64,000 nucleotides of DNA, taken from Bordetella genomosp. 1. Lineage in GTDB: Bacteria; Pseudomonadota; Gammaproteobacteria; Burkholderiales; Burkholderiaceae_B. The stretch lies in contig NZ_NEVL01000006.1 in the NCBI RefSeq assembly GCF_002261335.1, positions 372,001-436,000 on the forward strand. Reading direction: 5' to 3'. A program made the translations under genes and the position numbers. Below the pieces are notes generated by a model. It searched no databases and had not been told where the DNA came from. It saw nothing but the letters and a program-made list of their open reading frames with translations. Below, in pieces: positions 9,230 through 17,175 of the stretch. The stretch's first letter is position 1; each line of letters starts with the position of its first letter.

Positions 9230-9870
9230 GCACCAAACTGACCCGCGACCAGATCGCCGCGCGCGTCGCGCAAGACATTCCCGAAGGCGCCTACGTGAAC
9301 CTGGGCATCGGCCTGCCCACGCTGGTGGCCAACCATCTGCCCACCGATCGTGAAGTGCTGCTGCACACCGAGAACGGCATGCTGGGCATGGGCCCGGCGC
9401 CGGCCAAGGGCGAGGAAGACTACGACCTGATCAATGCCGGCAAGCAGCCGGTCACCGAACTGCCGGGCTGCTCGTTCTTCCATCACGCCGACTCGTTCGC
9501 CATGATGCGCGGCGGCCACCTCGACATCTGCGTGCTCGGCGCGTTCCAGGTGTCGGCGCAGGGCGACCTCGCCAACTGGCATACCGGCGCGCCTGACGCC
9601 ATCCCCGCCGTGGGCGGCGCGATGGACCTCGCGATCGGCGCCAAGCAGGTGTTCGTGATGATGGAACTGCAGACGCGCGAAGGCCAGAGCAAGCTGGTCG
9701 AGGCCTGCAGCTACCCGCTGACCGGCGTGCGCTGCGTGTCGCGCGTGTACACCGACGTGGCCGTGTTCGACATCGACGCCAACGGCGTGACCGTGACCGA
9801 CATCTTCGGCGAGACCACGCCCGACGAGCTGCTCGCGCTCACCGGCCTGCCGCTGAAGTTCGCCAACTGA
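9226..9870 (+). CDS. pcaJ: 3-oxoadipate CoA-transferase subunit B
   Basis: The 214-residue beta subunit of the transferase. It has the signature YVNLGIGLPTLVANHL near the start and the catalytic glutamate in LLHTENGMLGMGP (the E of ENG), which forms the glutamyl-CoA thioester in this family. The C-terminal VTDIFGETTPDELLALTG is also typical. The start overlaps the pcaI stop and lies four bases after an AAGGAG-like ribosome site inside pcaI. Acts in the cytosol with PcaI. Confidence 0.92.
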   Translation: MSTKLTRDQIAARVAQDIPEGAYVNLGIGLPTLVANHLPTDREVLLHTENGMLGMGPAPAKGEEDYDLINAGKQPVTELPGCSFFHHADSFAMMRGGHLDICVLGAFQVSAQGDLANWHTGAPDAIPAVGGAMDLAIGAKQVFVMMELQTREGQSKLVEACSYPLTGVRCVSRVYTDVAVFDIDANGVTVTDIFGETTPDELLALTGLPLKFAN

Positions 9871-9931
9871 GGCTCGTTTTTCTTCCCGCGCCGCGCCCCG
9901 TCGCGGCGCCGTCCCACCCAGGAGAATCCTT

Positions 9932-10207
9932 ATGCTGTATATGGCTGAAATGCAGGTCAACCTGCCCGCCGACATGCCCGCCGAACAGGCCAACAAACTG
10001 AAGGCCGACGAAAAGGCGCTGGCGCAGAAACTGCAACAGGAAGGCAAGTGGCAACACCTGTGGCGCGTGGCCGGCCGCTACGCCAACGTGAGCATCTTCG
10101 ACGTGGCCGACCACGACGAGCTGCACAACATCCTGTCGTCGCTGCCGCTGTTCCCCTACATGGACGTGCGCGTCACCGCCCTGGCGCGCCACCCCTCGGC
10201 CATCTGA
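9932..10207 (+). CDS. catC: Muconolactone delta-isomerase
   Basis: CatC isomerises muconolactone to beta-ketoadipate enol-lactone in the catechol branch of the beta-ketoadipate pathway. The 91-residue product matches the small ferredoxin-like CatC fold: LPADMPAEQANKLKADEKAL, GKWQHLWRVAGRYANVSIFDV and LPLFPYMDVRVTALARHPS, and is the normal length (90-96). A GGAG ribosome site lies six bases upstream of the ATG. CatA and CatB, which should supply muconolactone, are not in the window. Confidence 0.92.
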   Translation: MLYMAEMQVNLPADMPAEQANKLKADEKALAQKLQQEGKWQHLWRVAGRYANVSIFDVADHDELHNILSSLPLFPYMDVRVTALARHPSAI

Positions 10208-10220
10208 GCCCGGAGCCGCC

Positions 10221-10517
10221 ATGCCCTACATCATCGAAACCTTCGACAAGCCCGGTTCGCTCGAGCTGCGCAAGCAGCACCGCCCGGCCCACCTGGCCTT
10301 TCTGGAACAGAACAAGGCGCTGCTGCTGGCCTGCGGCGCCAAGCTGCATGACGACGGCACCGACATCGGCGGCGGCCTGTACGTGGTCGATGTGGACACG
10401 CGCGAGGCGGCCCAGCAATTGATCGAAGCCGATCCGTTCTACCAGGCCGAGCTGTTCGAGCGGGTCAACATCACCCGCTGGCGCAAGGCCTACGTGGCCG
10501 GCCAGAGCTATCTGTAA
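10221..10517 (+). CDS. YciI-like (Dabb/EthD-type fold) protein
   Basis: A 98-residue protein with the YCII pattern: MPYIIETFDKPGSLELRKQH..HLAFLEQNKALLLACGAKL and the C-terminal DPFYQAELFERVNITRWRKAY. In the family an Asp-His pair is thought to act in catalysis or ligand binding; the H of RPAHLAFL and the D of EADPF are present. YciI proteins are often encoded in aromatic degradation operons and some act as dehalogenases or lactone-handling enzymes. It starts 13 bases after catC. Function here is unknown; a side role in lactone isomerisation is a guess. Confidence 0.8.
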   Translation: MPYIIETFDKPGSLELRKQHRPAHLAFLEQNKALLLACGAKLHDDGTDIGGGLYVVDVDTREAAQQLIEADPFYQAELFERVNITRWRKAYVAGQSYL

Positions 10518-10566
10518 TGTCAGTGTGCGCCGGGCCGGTCCCGGCGCTTTTGCATCAGGAAATACC

Positions 10567-11346
10567 ATGTCTTATGCCGATCTGAGCCAGGCCCGCCTGT
10601 ACTACGTCATCGACGGTCCGGCCGACGCCCCCGTGCTCGTGCTGTCCAACTCGCTCGGGACCTGCGCCGATATGTGGGCGCAGCAGATTCCCGAACTCTC
10701 GCGTCACTTCCGCGTGCTGCGCTACGACACCCGCGGTCATGGCAAGTCGTCGGTGCCCGAAGGCGAATACAGCTTCGCCCAGCTCGGCGGCGACGTGATC
10801 GAACTGCTCGACCATCTCGGCATCGCGCGCGCGCACTTCTGCGGCCTGTCGATGGGCGGCCCCACGGGCCTGTGGCTGGCGCTCGAGCATCCCGGCCGCA
10901 TCGATCGCCTGGTGCTGTGCAACACCGCCGCGCGCATCGGCTCGGTGCAGGGCTGGACCGACCGCATCGCCGCGGTGCGCGAGAAAACGCTGCAGGCCAT
11001 GGCGCCCGCGCTGGTCGAGCGCTGGCTCACGGCCGAATACCGCGCCGCCCATCCGGGCCTGACGCAGGTGCTGGTGGACATGCTGCGCCGTACCCCCGAC
11101 GCCGGCTACATCGGCAACGTCGCCGCGCTGCGCGATGCCGATCTGCGCGACCGCATCGGCGCCATCACGCAACGCACGCTGGTGATCGCCAGCACCCACG
11201 ACCTGGCCGCCACGCCGGCCGACGGCCGGTTCCTGGCCGACACCATCCCGAATGCGCGCTACGTCGAGTTCGCCACGTCGCACATCTCCAACTGGGAACA
11301 ACCGGAAGCCTTCACCCGCACGGTGGCCGACTTCCTCACGGAGTAA
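10567..11346 (+). CDS. pcaD: 3-oxoadipate enol-lactonase (alpha/beta hydrolase)
   Basis: PcaD opens beta-ketoadipate enol-lactone to beta-ketoadipate. The 259-residue alpha/beta-hydrolase has VLSNSLGTCADMWAQQ near residue 27 (oxyanion-hole region of PcaD proteins), RYDTRGHGKS, and the nucleophile elbow FCGLSMGG, with the likely catalytic His at TSHISNWEQPEAF. N-S-L-G-T near the start and the HISNWEQP end are typical of PcaD. AGGAAAT precedes the ATG at 10567. With pcaIJ and catC it gives four steps of the pathway in one operon. Confidence 0.9.
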   Translation: MSYADLSQARLYYVIDGPADAPVLVLSNSLGTCADMWAQQIPELSRHFRVLRYDTRGHGKSSVPEGEYSFAQLGGDVIELLDHLGIARAHFCGLSMGGPTGLWLALEHPGRIDRLVLCNTAARIGSVQGWTDRIAAVREKTLQAMAPALVERWLTAEYRAAHPGLTQVLVDMLRRTPDAGYIGNVAALRDADLRDRIGAITQRTLVIASTHDLAATPADGRFLADTIPNARYVEFATSHISNWEQPEAFTRTVADFLTE

Positions 11347-11350
11347 AGCC

Positions 11351-12391
11351 ATGCAACGCTGGAAAGTCCGTCCGCCCGGCTCGAACTGGGGCGACTTCGG
11401 CCCCGACGACCAACTGGGCCGCCTCAACCTCATCACCGACGAGGTGGTGCTGCGCGGCGCGCGCGAGATCCGCGCCGGCAAGACCTTCTGCCTGTCGCTG
11501 CCGCTCGACCTGCCCGGCGGCAACGTGCTGAACCCGCGCCGCCACCCGCCGCAGCTCTCGCCCACGCGCCTGCAGGACACGCCCTACGTGAACTTCCCGC
11601 TGCGCAAGCTCAATCCCGACGCGGTCGACGTGCTGAGCGACGACCAGGTGCTGCTGTCGATGCAGTACTCCACGCAATGGGATTCGCTGGCGCACGTGGG
11701 CGCGCTGTTCGACGCCGACGACGACGGCGAGCCCGAGCTGGTCTACTACAACGGCTATCGCGCCGGCATCGACGTGGTCGGCCCGATGGACGGCGACCAC
11801 ACCGGTTGCGGCTGCAACAGTGGCGGCCCCTCGGCCGCGCTCAAGATCGGCATCGAGAACCTCGCGCAGAAGGGCATGCAGGGCCGTGGCGTACTGGTGG
11901 ACCTGGCGCGCCATTACGGCACGGGCCGCACGCTGATCGGCGCCCGGGAGCTGCTGGCCGTGCTCGAGAAAGACGGCATCGCGGTGGAACCCGGCGACAT
12001 GCTGGTGCTGCGCACCGGCTACGCGGAGAAGGTGGTGGAGATGGCCGGCAAGCCCGACGCCGACGTGCTGCACGGCTACGGCGCCGCGCTCGACGGCACC
12101 GACGAGGCGCTGCTGCAATGGATCTCGGACAGCGGCATCGCCGCGATCTGCGCCGACAACTATGCGGTCGAGGCCTACCCGGCACGCGAGAAGCAGGGCC
12201 CGCGCGCCATGCTGCCGCTGCACCATCACTGCCTGTTCAAGCTCGGCCTGCCGCTGGCCGAGCTCTGGTACCTGAAGGACCTGGCCGACTGGCTGCACGC
12301 GCAGGGGCGGCATCACTTCATGCTGACCGCGCCGCCGCTGCGCCTGCCGCACGCGATCGGCTCGCCGGTCACGCCCATCGCCACGGCCTGA
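11351..12391 (+). CDS. Cyclase family protein (kynurenine formamidase-like fold)
   Basis: A 346-residue member of the cyclase/KynB superfamily, metal-dependent hydrolases that act on amides or lactone-like rings. Visible family pieces are QYSTQWDSLAHVG (the altered H-x-G-T-H metal segment seen in long cyclase-family proteins), DLARHYGTGRTLIGARELL, GDMLVLRTGYAEK and PLHHHCLFKLGLPLAELWYL. It starts four bases after pcaD, so it shares that transcript. It may hydrolyse a lactone or side product of the pathway; the substrate cannot be read from the sequence. Confidence 0.8.
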   Translation: MQRWKVRPPGSNWGDFGPDDQLGRLNLITDEVVLRGAREIRAGKTFCLSLPLDLPGGNVLNPRRHPPQLSPTRLQDTPYVNFPLRKLNPDAVDVLSDDQVLLSMQYSTQWDSLAHVGALFDADDDGEPELVYYNGYRAGIDVVGPMDGDHTGCGCNSGGPSAALKIGIENLAQKGMQGRGVLVDLARHYGTGRTLIGARELLAVLEKDGIAVEPGDMLVLRTGYAEKVVEMAGKPDADVLHGYGAALDGTDEALLQWISDSGIAAICADNYAVEAYPAREKQGPRAMLPLHHHCLFKLGLPLAELWYLKDLADWLHAQGRHHFMLTAPPLRLPHAIGSPVTPIATA

Positions 12392-12410
12392 CGCACGCGT
12401 CTGCGCCACG

Positions 12411-12440
12411 AAAAAAGCGAGCCGCGCGGCTCGCTTTTTT
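12411..12440. terminator. Bidirectional terminator between the pca operon and the psiF-like gene
   Basis: A perfect inverted repeat: six A, GCGAGCCG, then CGGCTCGC and six T, with almost no loop. It lies between convergent genes (12391 and 12459) and has a T-run on both strands, so it should stop transcripts from both sides. Confidence 0.9.
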
Positions 12441-12458
12441 CATGCGGCGCGGTTGCGC

Positions 12459-12809
12459 TCAGGCGCCCTTCAGGCAGGTGCTCATGAAGGTCTTGCGCTT
12501 GTCGCCCGACAGGCCCTGGGTGCCGGCCTTGGCATTGCAATCCTTCATCCGCTGCTGCTGCGGCGTGAGCGCCTTCTCCGGCGCGGTCTCGCCCTTGAGG
12601 CAACTGCTCATGTAGGTCTTGCGCTCATCGCCGGACTTGCCGGTGGCGGACTGGTTGCAGTCGGCCATGCGCTTTTGCTGCGGCGTGAGCTCCTTGGCGG
12701 CCGGCTTGGCCCCGGAGGTGGCGGGCGCGGTGCCCTGGGCCAACCCCGCCTGGGCGGTGAACAGGCCGAGGCACAGGCCGGCGGCAATGCAGGTGGTGCG
12801 GAAAGACAT
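12459..12809 (-). CDS. PsiF-family secreted protein with two PsiF repeats
   Basis: A 116-residue protein with a signal peptide (MSFRTTCIAAGLCLGLFTAQAG, cut probably after GLA-Q) and two copies of the PsiF repeat, each LTPQQ-x-RM-x-DCN followed by the GDxRKT(Y/F)MS(S/T)CLKG end. PsiF is a phosphate-starvation-inducible periplasmic protein of unknown function. The two cysteines per repeat probably form disulphides. The start at 12809 has GGAGGAATACC in front, a strong ribosome site. It ends convergently at the shared terminator. Confidence 0.88.
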   Translation of the reverse strand: MSFRTTCIAAGLCLGLFTAQAGLAQGTAPATSGAKPAAKELTPQQKRMADCNQSATGKSGDERKTYMSSCLKGETAPEKALTPQQQRMKDCNAKAGTQGLSGDKRKTFMSTCLKGA

Positions 12810-13035
12810 GGTATTCCTCCCAGGCTTCCGGCGCCGTGCATGCGGCATGTGCCAGAAGCGATGACGCCGGCCAGCATCCACCGGCGCACTCATCTTCGAT
12901 CAAACCGCGGCCCGCGGCAAGCATTCCGATGGCCGAGGCGGCCGTCAAACCTGGCGACAAAAGTTACGGACGCGGCGTTGTTCCGCCCCGGGCCGGCCGT
13001 TATGGTGAAGACGTCGCCGTTTCCGGAAGACCACC

Positions 13036-13371
13036 ATGAAAAAGCGTATCGCCGCCCTGCTGCTGTCGCTGGCCGCCTCCGCGGCCGCCGCCCAGAGCCT
13101 CTCGTATGGCGTCAACCTGGGCAATCTCGAAGCCGTGCGGGACAACAACACGGCCGAAACCGTCATCACCGGCACGCTGGCCAACCTGAGCAACAAGCGC
13201 ATCGAACACGCCGAGGTGGAGTTCGCGCTCTACGACGCCGACGGCCGCGAGATCGGCCGCATCCGCGATGCCAGCGACAAGCCGCTGGATCCCGGCGAAG
13301 TCTGGCAGGTGCGCGCCAGCACGCCGCTCTCGATCGCGCGCTTTACCGCCGTCCACATCAAGGCCGAATAA
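13036..13371 (+). CDS. Secreted FxLYD-domain protein
   Basis: A 111-residue protein with a signal peptide (MKKRIAALLLSLAASAAAAQ, cut likely after AAA). The mature part is a small beta-sandwich of the FxLYD type: ITGTLANLSNKRIEHAEVEFALYDADGREIG, where F-A-L-Y-D is the name-giving motif. Such domains are found in periplasmic or surface proteins of unknown role. GGAAG lies eight bases before the ATG. The 226-base gap to the psiF-like gene upstream holds no clear element. Confidence 0.75.
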   Translation: MKKRIAALLLSLAASAAAAQSLSYGVNLGNLEAVRDNNTAETVITGTLANLSNKRIEHAEVEFALYDADGREIGRIRDASDKPLDPGEVWQVRASTPLSIARFTAVHIKAE

Positions 13372-13577
13372 CCCTTTGAAAGAAAAGGTTATTTGCGACG
13401 GCGCCCAAGCCGTTGTAAGGCCGATGTGGGAAAATCCCGTTTGTCCCCCGCAAGCCGGCGCAGGTTTTCAGGCGAGGTTTTGCTCGCGCGTCGCCGGCGC
13501 CCGCCTCATCCGCGGGCCGGGCCTGCCGGCCGATCCAGGCCGCCCCGGCGGGGGCCGAACTCCAGGAAGGACCCATC

Positions 13578-14228
13578 ATGTTTCCCAAAAGACTGACCGA
13601 CGGCTATCAGGCGTTCCTGCAAGGCCGCTTTCCCAGCGAGCGCAGCCGCTATGAAGCCCTGGCCGAGAAAGGCCAGACCCCCGAGATCCTGGTGATCGGC
13701 TGTTGCGATTCCCGCGTCTCGCCCGAAGTGATCTTCGATGCCGGCCCCGGCGAGCTGTTCGTGGTGCGCAACGTCGCCAACCTGGTGCCGCCCTGCGATC
13801 CCGATTCCGAATCCTCGTACCACGGCACCAGCGCCGCGATCGAGTTCGCGGTCAACGGCCTGAACGTCAAGCACATCGTGGTCCTGGGCCACGCCTCGTG
13901 CGGCGGCATCCGCTCGTTCTACGACGAGTCGCAGCCGCTTTCGAAGATGGACTTCATCGGCAAGTGGATGTCGCAGATCGCCCCCGTGGCCGAGCGCCTG
14001 GGCGCCAGCACCGGCGACCGCGACAAGGACATCAAGCGCATGGAACTGGCCGTCGTCGAGCACAGCCTGCGCAACCTGATGACCTTCCCGTCGATCCGCC
14101 GCCGCGTCGAGAAGGGCGAGCTGCAGCTGCACGGCACGTACTTCGGCGTGGCCACCGGCGTGCTGTTCGTGCGCGATCCGGCCACCGGCGAGTTCAACGC
14201 CTGCGTCGAGACCAGCCCGGCCAACTGA
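13578..14228 (+). CDS. Beta-class carbonic anhydrase
   Basis: Interconverts CO2 and bicarbonate in the cytosol, supplying bicarbonate to carboxylases such as the PEP carboxylase encoded earlier in the window. The 216-residue product shows the zinc site of the beta class: C42 and D44/R46 in GCCDSR, H105 and C108 in LGHASCGGIR. AGGAAGG lies seven bases before the ATG. It stands alone, convergent with the amidase gene. The plant-type Can/CynT subfamilies cannot be separated by eye. Confidence 0.94.
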   Translation: MFPKRLTDGYQAFLQGRFPSERSRYEALAEKGQTPEILVIGCCDSRVSPEVIFDAGPGELFVVRNVANLVPPCDPDSESSYHGTSAAIEFAVNGLNVKHIVVLGHASCGGIRSFYDESQPLSKMDFIGKWMSQIAPVAERLGASTGDRDKDIKRMELAVVEHSLRNLMTFPSIRRRVEKGELQLHGTYFGVATGVLFVRDPATGEFNACVETSPAN

Positions 14229-14253
14229 GGCCGGCGCATCTTCTGTCCAGACA

Positions 14254-14306
14254 GCCGGGACGGGCGAGTCCTTCTTTCTCAGGGCTCCCCACCCGCCCAT
14301 CCCGGC
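14254..14306. terminator. Stem-loop between convergent carbonic anhydrase and amidase genes
   Basis: GCCGGGACGGGCG (14254-14266) pairs with CGCCCATCCCGGC (14294-14306) with one G-T/C-A type mismatch around a 27-base pyrimidine-rich loop. There is no T-run, so it may only slow polymerase or protect 3' ends. It sits exactly in the 87-base convergent gap. Confidence 0.4.
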
Positions 14307-14315
14307 CCGGACACG

Positions 14316-15737
14316 TCAGCCCGGCAAACCGAACGCGCGCAGGTCCGGCGTGCGCCGGTGCCAGTCGCTGGCGGCCTGGAAGGCCATGCCGATGCGGCCC
14401 AGCGTCGCTTCGTCGAACGGTTTGCCCAGCAATTGCACGGAGACCGGCAGGCCCTGCTCGCCGTGGCCGGCGGGCAGCGCCAGGCCACACGCCCCCAGAT
14501 AGTTGCCGGCGCGCGAGAAGGCCGCGAGCGGCGTCGCCGCCTCGTCCACCTGCGCCAGCGTGCGTGCCTCGAACGGCAGCGCCGGCGTGAGCAGCGCGTC
14601 GTATTGCGCCATCCATGACTGCCAGTGCGCGCGCGCCTGCTCGTGTTCGCGCAGCGCCGCCAGGTAGTCGGCCGCGCCGATGCCCTTGCCGCCCATGACG
14701 CGGGCCCGCACGAACTCCCCGATCGGCAGCGCCGCATCCTCGATGTAGTCGCGATGCAGCGCGTAGGCTTCGGCGGCGATGATGCGGCCGTTGGCCACCA
14801 TCATCGCGTTGAAGTCGAACGGCAGCGCCGTCTCGACCACCTCGGCGCCCAGCTGCGCGAGCAGCGCACGCGCGTCGTCCATCGCACGCGCGACCGCCGG
14901 CGTCACGGCGATCGGATAGGCCTCGGCCGGCATCACCGCGATGCGCGCGCCGGCCAGCGGGCGGGCCACCGCGCGCGGCAGATCGATGCGGAAGGCGGGC
15001 GCGCCGAGCGTGGCCGGATCGGCCGCGTCGGGCCCCGCCAGTGCCTGCGTGATCAGCATGGCGTCGCGCACGTCGCGCGTGAGCGGGCCGATGGAATCGA
15101 GCGTCTGCGACAGCGCCACCGCGCCCGCGCGGCTGATCACGCCGCAGGTGGTCTTCAGGCCGGTGATGCCGTTGAGCGCGGCCGGAATGCGCACGGAGCC
15201 GCCGGTGTCCGAGCCGATCGCCGCCGGCGCCAGGCCCGCCGCCACCGCCACGCCCGAGCCGCTCGACGAGCCGCCCGGGATCCGGTGGGCCTGCGCATCC
15301 CAGGGGTTGCGCGGCGTGCCCATCACCGGGTTGGTGCCCCAGCCGCCGAAGGCGAATTCCACCATGTGCGTCTTGCCCAGGATCACCATGCCGGCCTGCA
15401 CGAGACGGTGCGCGACCACGCCGGTGGCCTGGCTGCGGCGCGCGCGCCAGGCCTCGGAGCCGGCCGTGGTGACGCCGCCCTGCACTTCGCACAGATCCTT
15501 GATCGCGATGGGCAGGCCGTCGAGCGCGCCCAGCGCATAGCCGCGTGCGCGGCGCGCGTCGGCGGCCTCGGCCAGCGCCAGCGCGCCCGCTTCGTCCACC
15601 GCCACATACGCATGCAGCGCCTCGTTGGCGCGTGCGATGCGGTCCAGATAGAGTCGCGTCAGTTCGACGGCGCTGTAACGGCCCGCCGCCAAGCCCTCGG
15701 CCAGCTCGGAAAGACTGGCAAACGCTAGTTCAGACAT
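14316..15737 (-). CDS. Amidase (amidase signature family)
   Basis: A 473-residue Ser-cisSer-Lys amidase that hydrolyses a carboxamide to acid and ammonia. The triad is visible: K80 in GLPIAIKDL, the cis-Ser in GGSSSGSG (about 157-159) and the nucleophile S181 in GSDTGGSVRIPA. This is also the core of GatA, but no GatB or GatC is nearby and the context is a transport locus. GAGGAA precedes the ATG at 15737; the frame is open upstream to 15791 but that has no ribosome site. It lies directly after the ABC-transporter binding protein on the same strand, so its substrate is probably the imported solute, as inference. Confidence 0.9.
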   Translation of the reverse strand: MSELAFASLSELAEGLAAGRYSAVELTRLYLDRIARANEALHAYVAVDEAGALALAEAADARRARGYALGALDGLPIAIKDLCEVQGGVTTAGSEAWRARRSQATGVVAHRLVQAGMVILGKTHMVEFAFGGWGTNPVMGTPRNPWDAQAHRIPGGSSSGSGVAVAAGLAPAAIGSDTGGSVRIPAALNGITGLKTTCGVISRAGAVALSQTLDSIGPLTRDVRDAMLITQALAGPDAADPATLGAPAFRIDLPRAVARPLAGARIAVMPAEAYPIAVTPAVARAMDDARALLAQLGAEVVETALPFDFNAMMVANGRIIAAEAYALHRDYIEDAALPIGEFVRARVMGGKGIGAADYLAALREHEQARAHWQSWMAQYDALLTPALPFEARTLAQVDEAATPLAAFSRAGNYLGACGLALPAGHGEQGLPVSVQLLGKPFDEATLGRIGMAFQAASDWHRRTPDLRAFGLPG

Positions 15738-15813
15738 CGTGTTCCTCGTTGAGCGAACGCCGGCCGCGCGCGTGGCGCGGCCGGCGCTCAATGCCTGCCG
15801 GTAGTCTTCCGGC

Positions 15814-17046
15814 TCAGCGCTTGTTCCATGCCGGCGCGGGGTACACCGCCTTCTCGACCGCGACGTCCTGCGGCCACACCGGCACCATGCCCTTGCCGGG
15901 CAGCAACTGCACCACCGGGAACGGCATCTGCAATTGCTTGCCGGTCTCGTCGATCGCGTACGGACCGGCCATCACCGTGACCTTGCCCGACAGATCGAGC
16001 GAGGCCTGCTTGAGCGCCGCGGCATCGGTGGCGCCCGCCTTCTTCACGATCTCCTCGGTGAGCGCGCCCGCGCCATAGGCCAGCGCCGTCTGGAAATCGG
16101 GCGGGAATTCGGCCTTGGGGTAGAGCTTGTCGTAGGCCTGCGCGAACTGCTCGCGGGTGAGGCCGGCATCCACCTTCCAGTTGATCGAGGGGTGATAGTT
16201 GGTGTGGCTGAAGATGAAGTTCGAATCCGCGCCGATCGCCTGGAACTGCGGCGTGGAGGCGTACACCATGAAGATGTAGGGGAAGTTGATGTCGAGCTGC
16301 TTCATCTGACGCGTCATGCTGATCAGGTCGCCTTCATACGACGTGGGGATCAGCGCCTCGGCGCCCATGGCCTTGGCCTTCTGCAGCAGCGTGCTGAAAT
16401 CCTTTTGACCCTTGGGATATTTTTCGTAGAGCACCACGTCCATGTTCAGGCGCTTGGCGTGGGCACGGCCGCCGTCGGCCAGCCCGGCCGGGAACGGCTC
16501 GTCGGAGTACAGCAGCGCCACCTTCTTCACGCCGAGGTTGTTGGCCAGCTCCATCGGCGCGCGCAGCATCGCCGACACGGGCATCTGCGTGCCCGACACC
16601 ATGTTCTTGAAACCCTGCTTGTAGAGATCGTCGCTCGCGGCCGACCACACCATCATGTACTTGCCGAGGCGCTCGGTCACAGTGCCGGCCGCGGCCGTCA
16701 GCGTGGAGCCGAAGGGCGCAAACACCAGATCGACTTTTTCATCCACAATCAGGCGTTCGTAGACGCGCGTGACCATCTGCTTGTCGCTGCGATCGTCCAG
16801 CTTGACCAGCTCAACCGGATACTTCTTGCCCTTGATCTCGATGCCGCCGCGCCGGTTCACATCGTCGACCCAGACCTCGACGCCGCGCACGCCCGATTGC
16901 GAGGCGAGCGCGAAGCTGCCGGTCGACGAGACCGTCATGCCGATGCGGATCTTGTCGGAGGACTGGGCCGCGCTGGTCGCGGGGCTCAGCACGGCGGCCG
17001 CCAGCATCAGGGCGGACAGACGGGATAACCACGGACTTCTGAACAT
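15814..17046 (-). CDS. ABC transporter substrate-binding protein, branched-chain amino acid type
   Basis: A 410-residue periplasmic receptor of the LivJ/AmiC-like class. The signal peptide runs MFRSPWLSRLSALMLAAAVL and is cut after SAAQ. The mature N-terminus IRIGMTVSSTGSFALASQSG is the normal Peripla_BP_6 beginning, and VELVKLDDRSDKQMVTRVYE follows as usual. AAGGAG stands seven bases before the ATG. The permeases and ATPases that would work with it are on the other strand at 18188-21535, across a LysR gene. Together with the amidase this suggests uptake of an amide or amino-acid-like compound. Confidence 0.92.
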   Translation of the reverse strand: MFRSPWLSRLSALMLAAAVLSPATSAAQSSDKIRIGMTVSSTGSFALASQSGVRGVEVWVDDVNRRGGIEIKGKKYPVELVKLDDRSDKQMVTRVYERLIVDEKVDLVFAPFGSTLTAAAGTVTERLGKYMMVWSAASDDLYKQGFKNMVSGTQMPVSAMLRAPMELANNLGVKKVALLYSDEPFPAGLADGGRAHAKRLNMDVVLYEKYPKGQKDFSTLLQKAKAMGAEALIPTSYEGDLISMTRQMKQLDINFPYIFMVYASTPQFQAIGADSNFIFSHTNYHPSINWKVDAGLTREQFAQAYDKLYPKAEFPPDFQTALAYGAGALTEEIVKKAGATDAAALKQASLDLSGKVTVMAGPYAIDETGKQLQMPFPVVQLLPGKGMVPVWPQDVAVEKAVYPAPAWNKR

Positions 17047-17125
17047 AGGAAAACTCCTTGGATTGCACAAAAGGGGAATACCGACAGCCCGCCGCACAGG
17101 GGCAAACCGTGAACTTGCGCAAAGT

Positions 17126-17153
17126 TTGCACAAATCCGCGCATAGCGTATAAC
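17126..17153 (+). promoter_or_regulatory. Promoter of the LysR gene in the divergent gap
   Basis: TTGCAC (17126-17131), 16 bases, TATAAC (17148-17153), a good sigma70-type match, leading toward the TTG start at 17176. TTGCGCAA at 17115-17122 is a perfect 8-bp palindrome just upstream and could be part of a LysR-type site serving both directions. Confidence 0.55.
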
Positions 17154-17175
17154 AAATAGGCATGGAGCGCACGCC

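Noticed and set aside
14316-15737. Amidase as GatA of the tRNA amidotransferase
   Set aside because: No gatB/gatC nearby and the gene sits in a transport locus.
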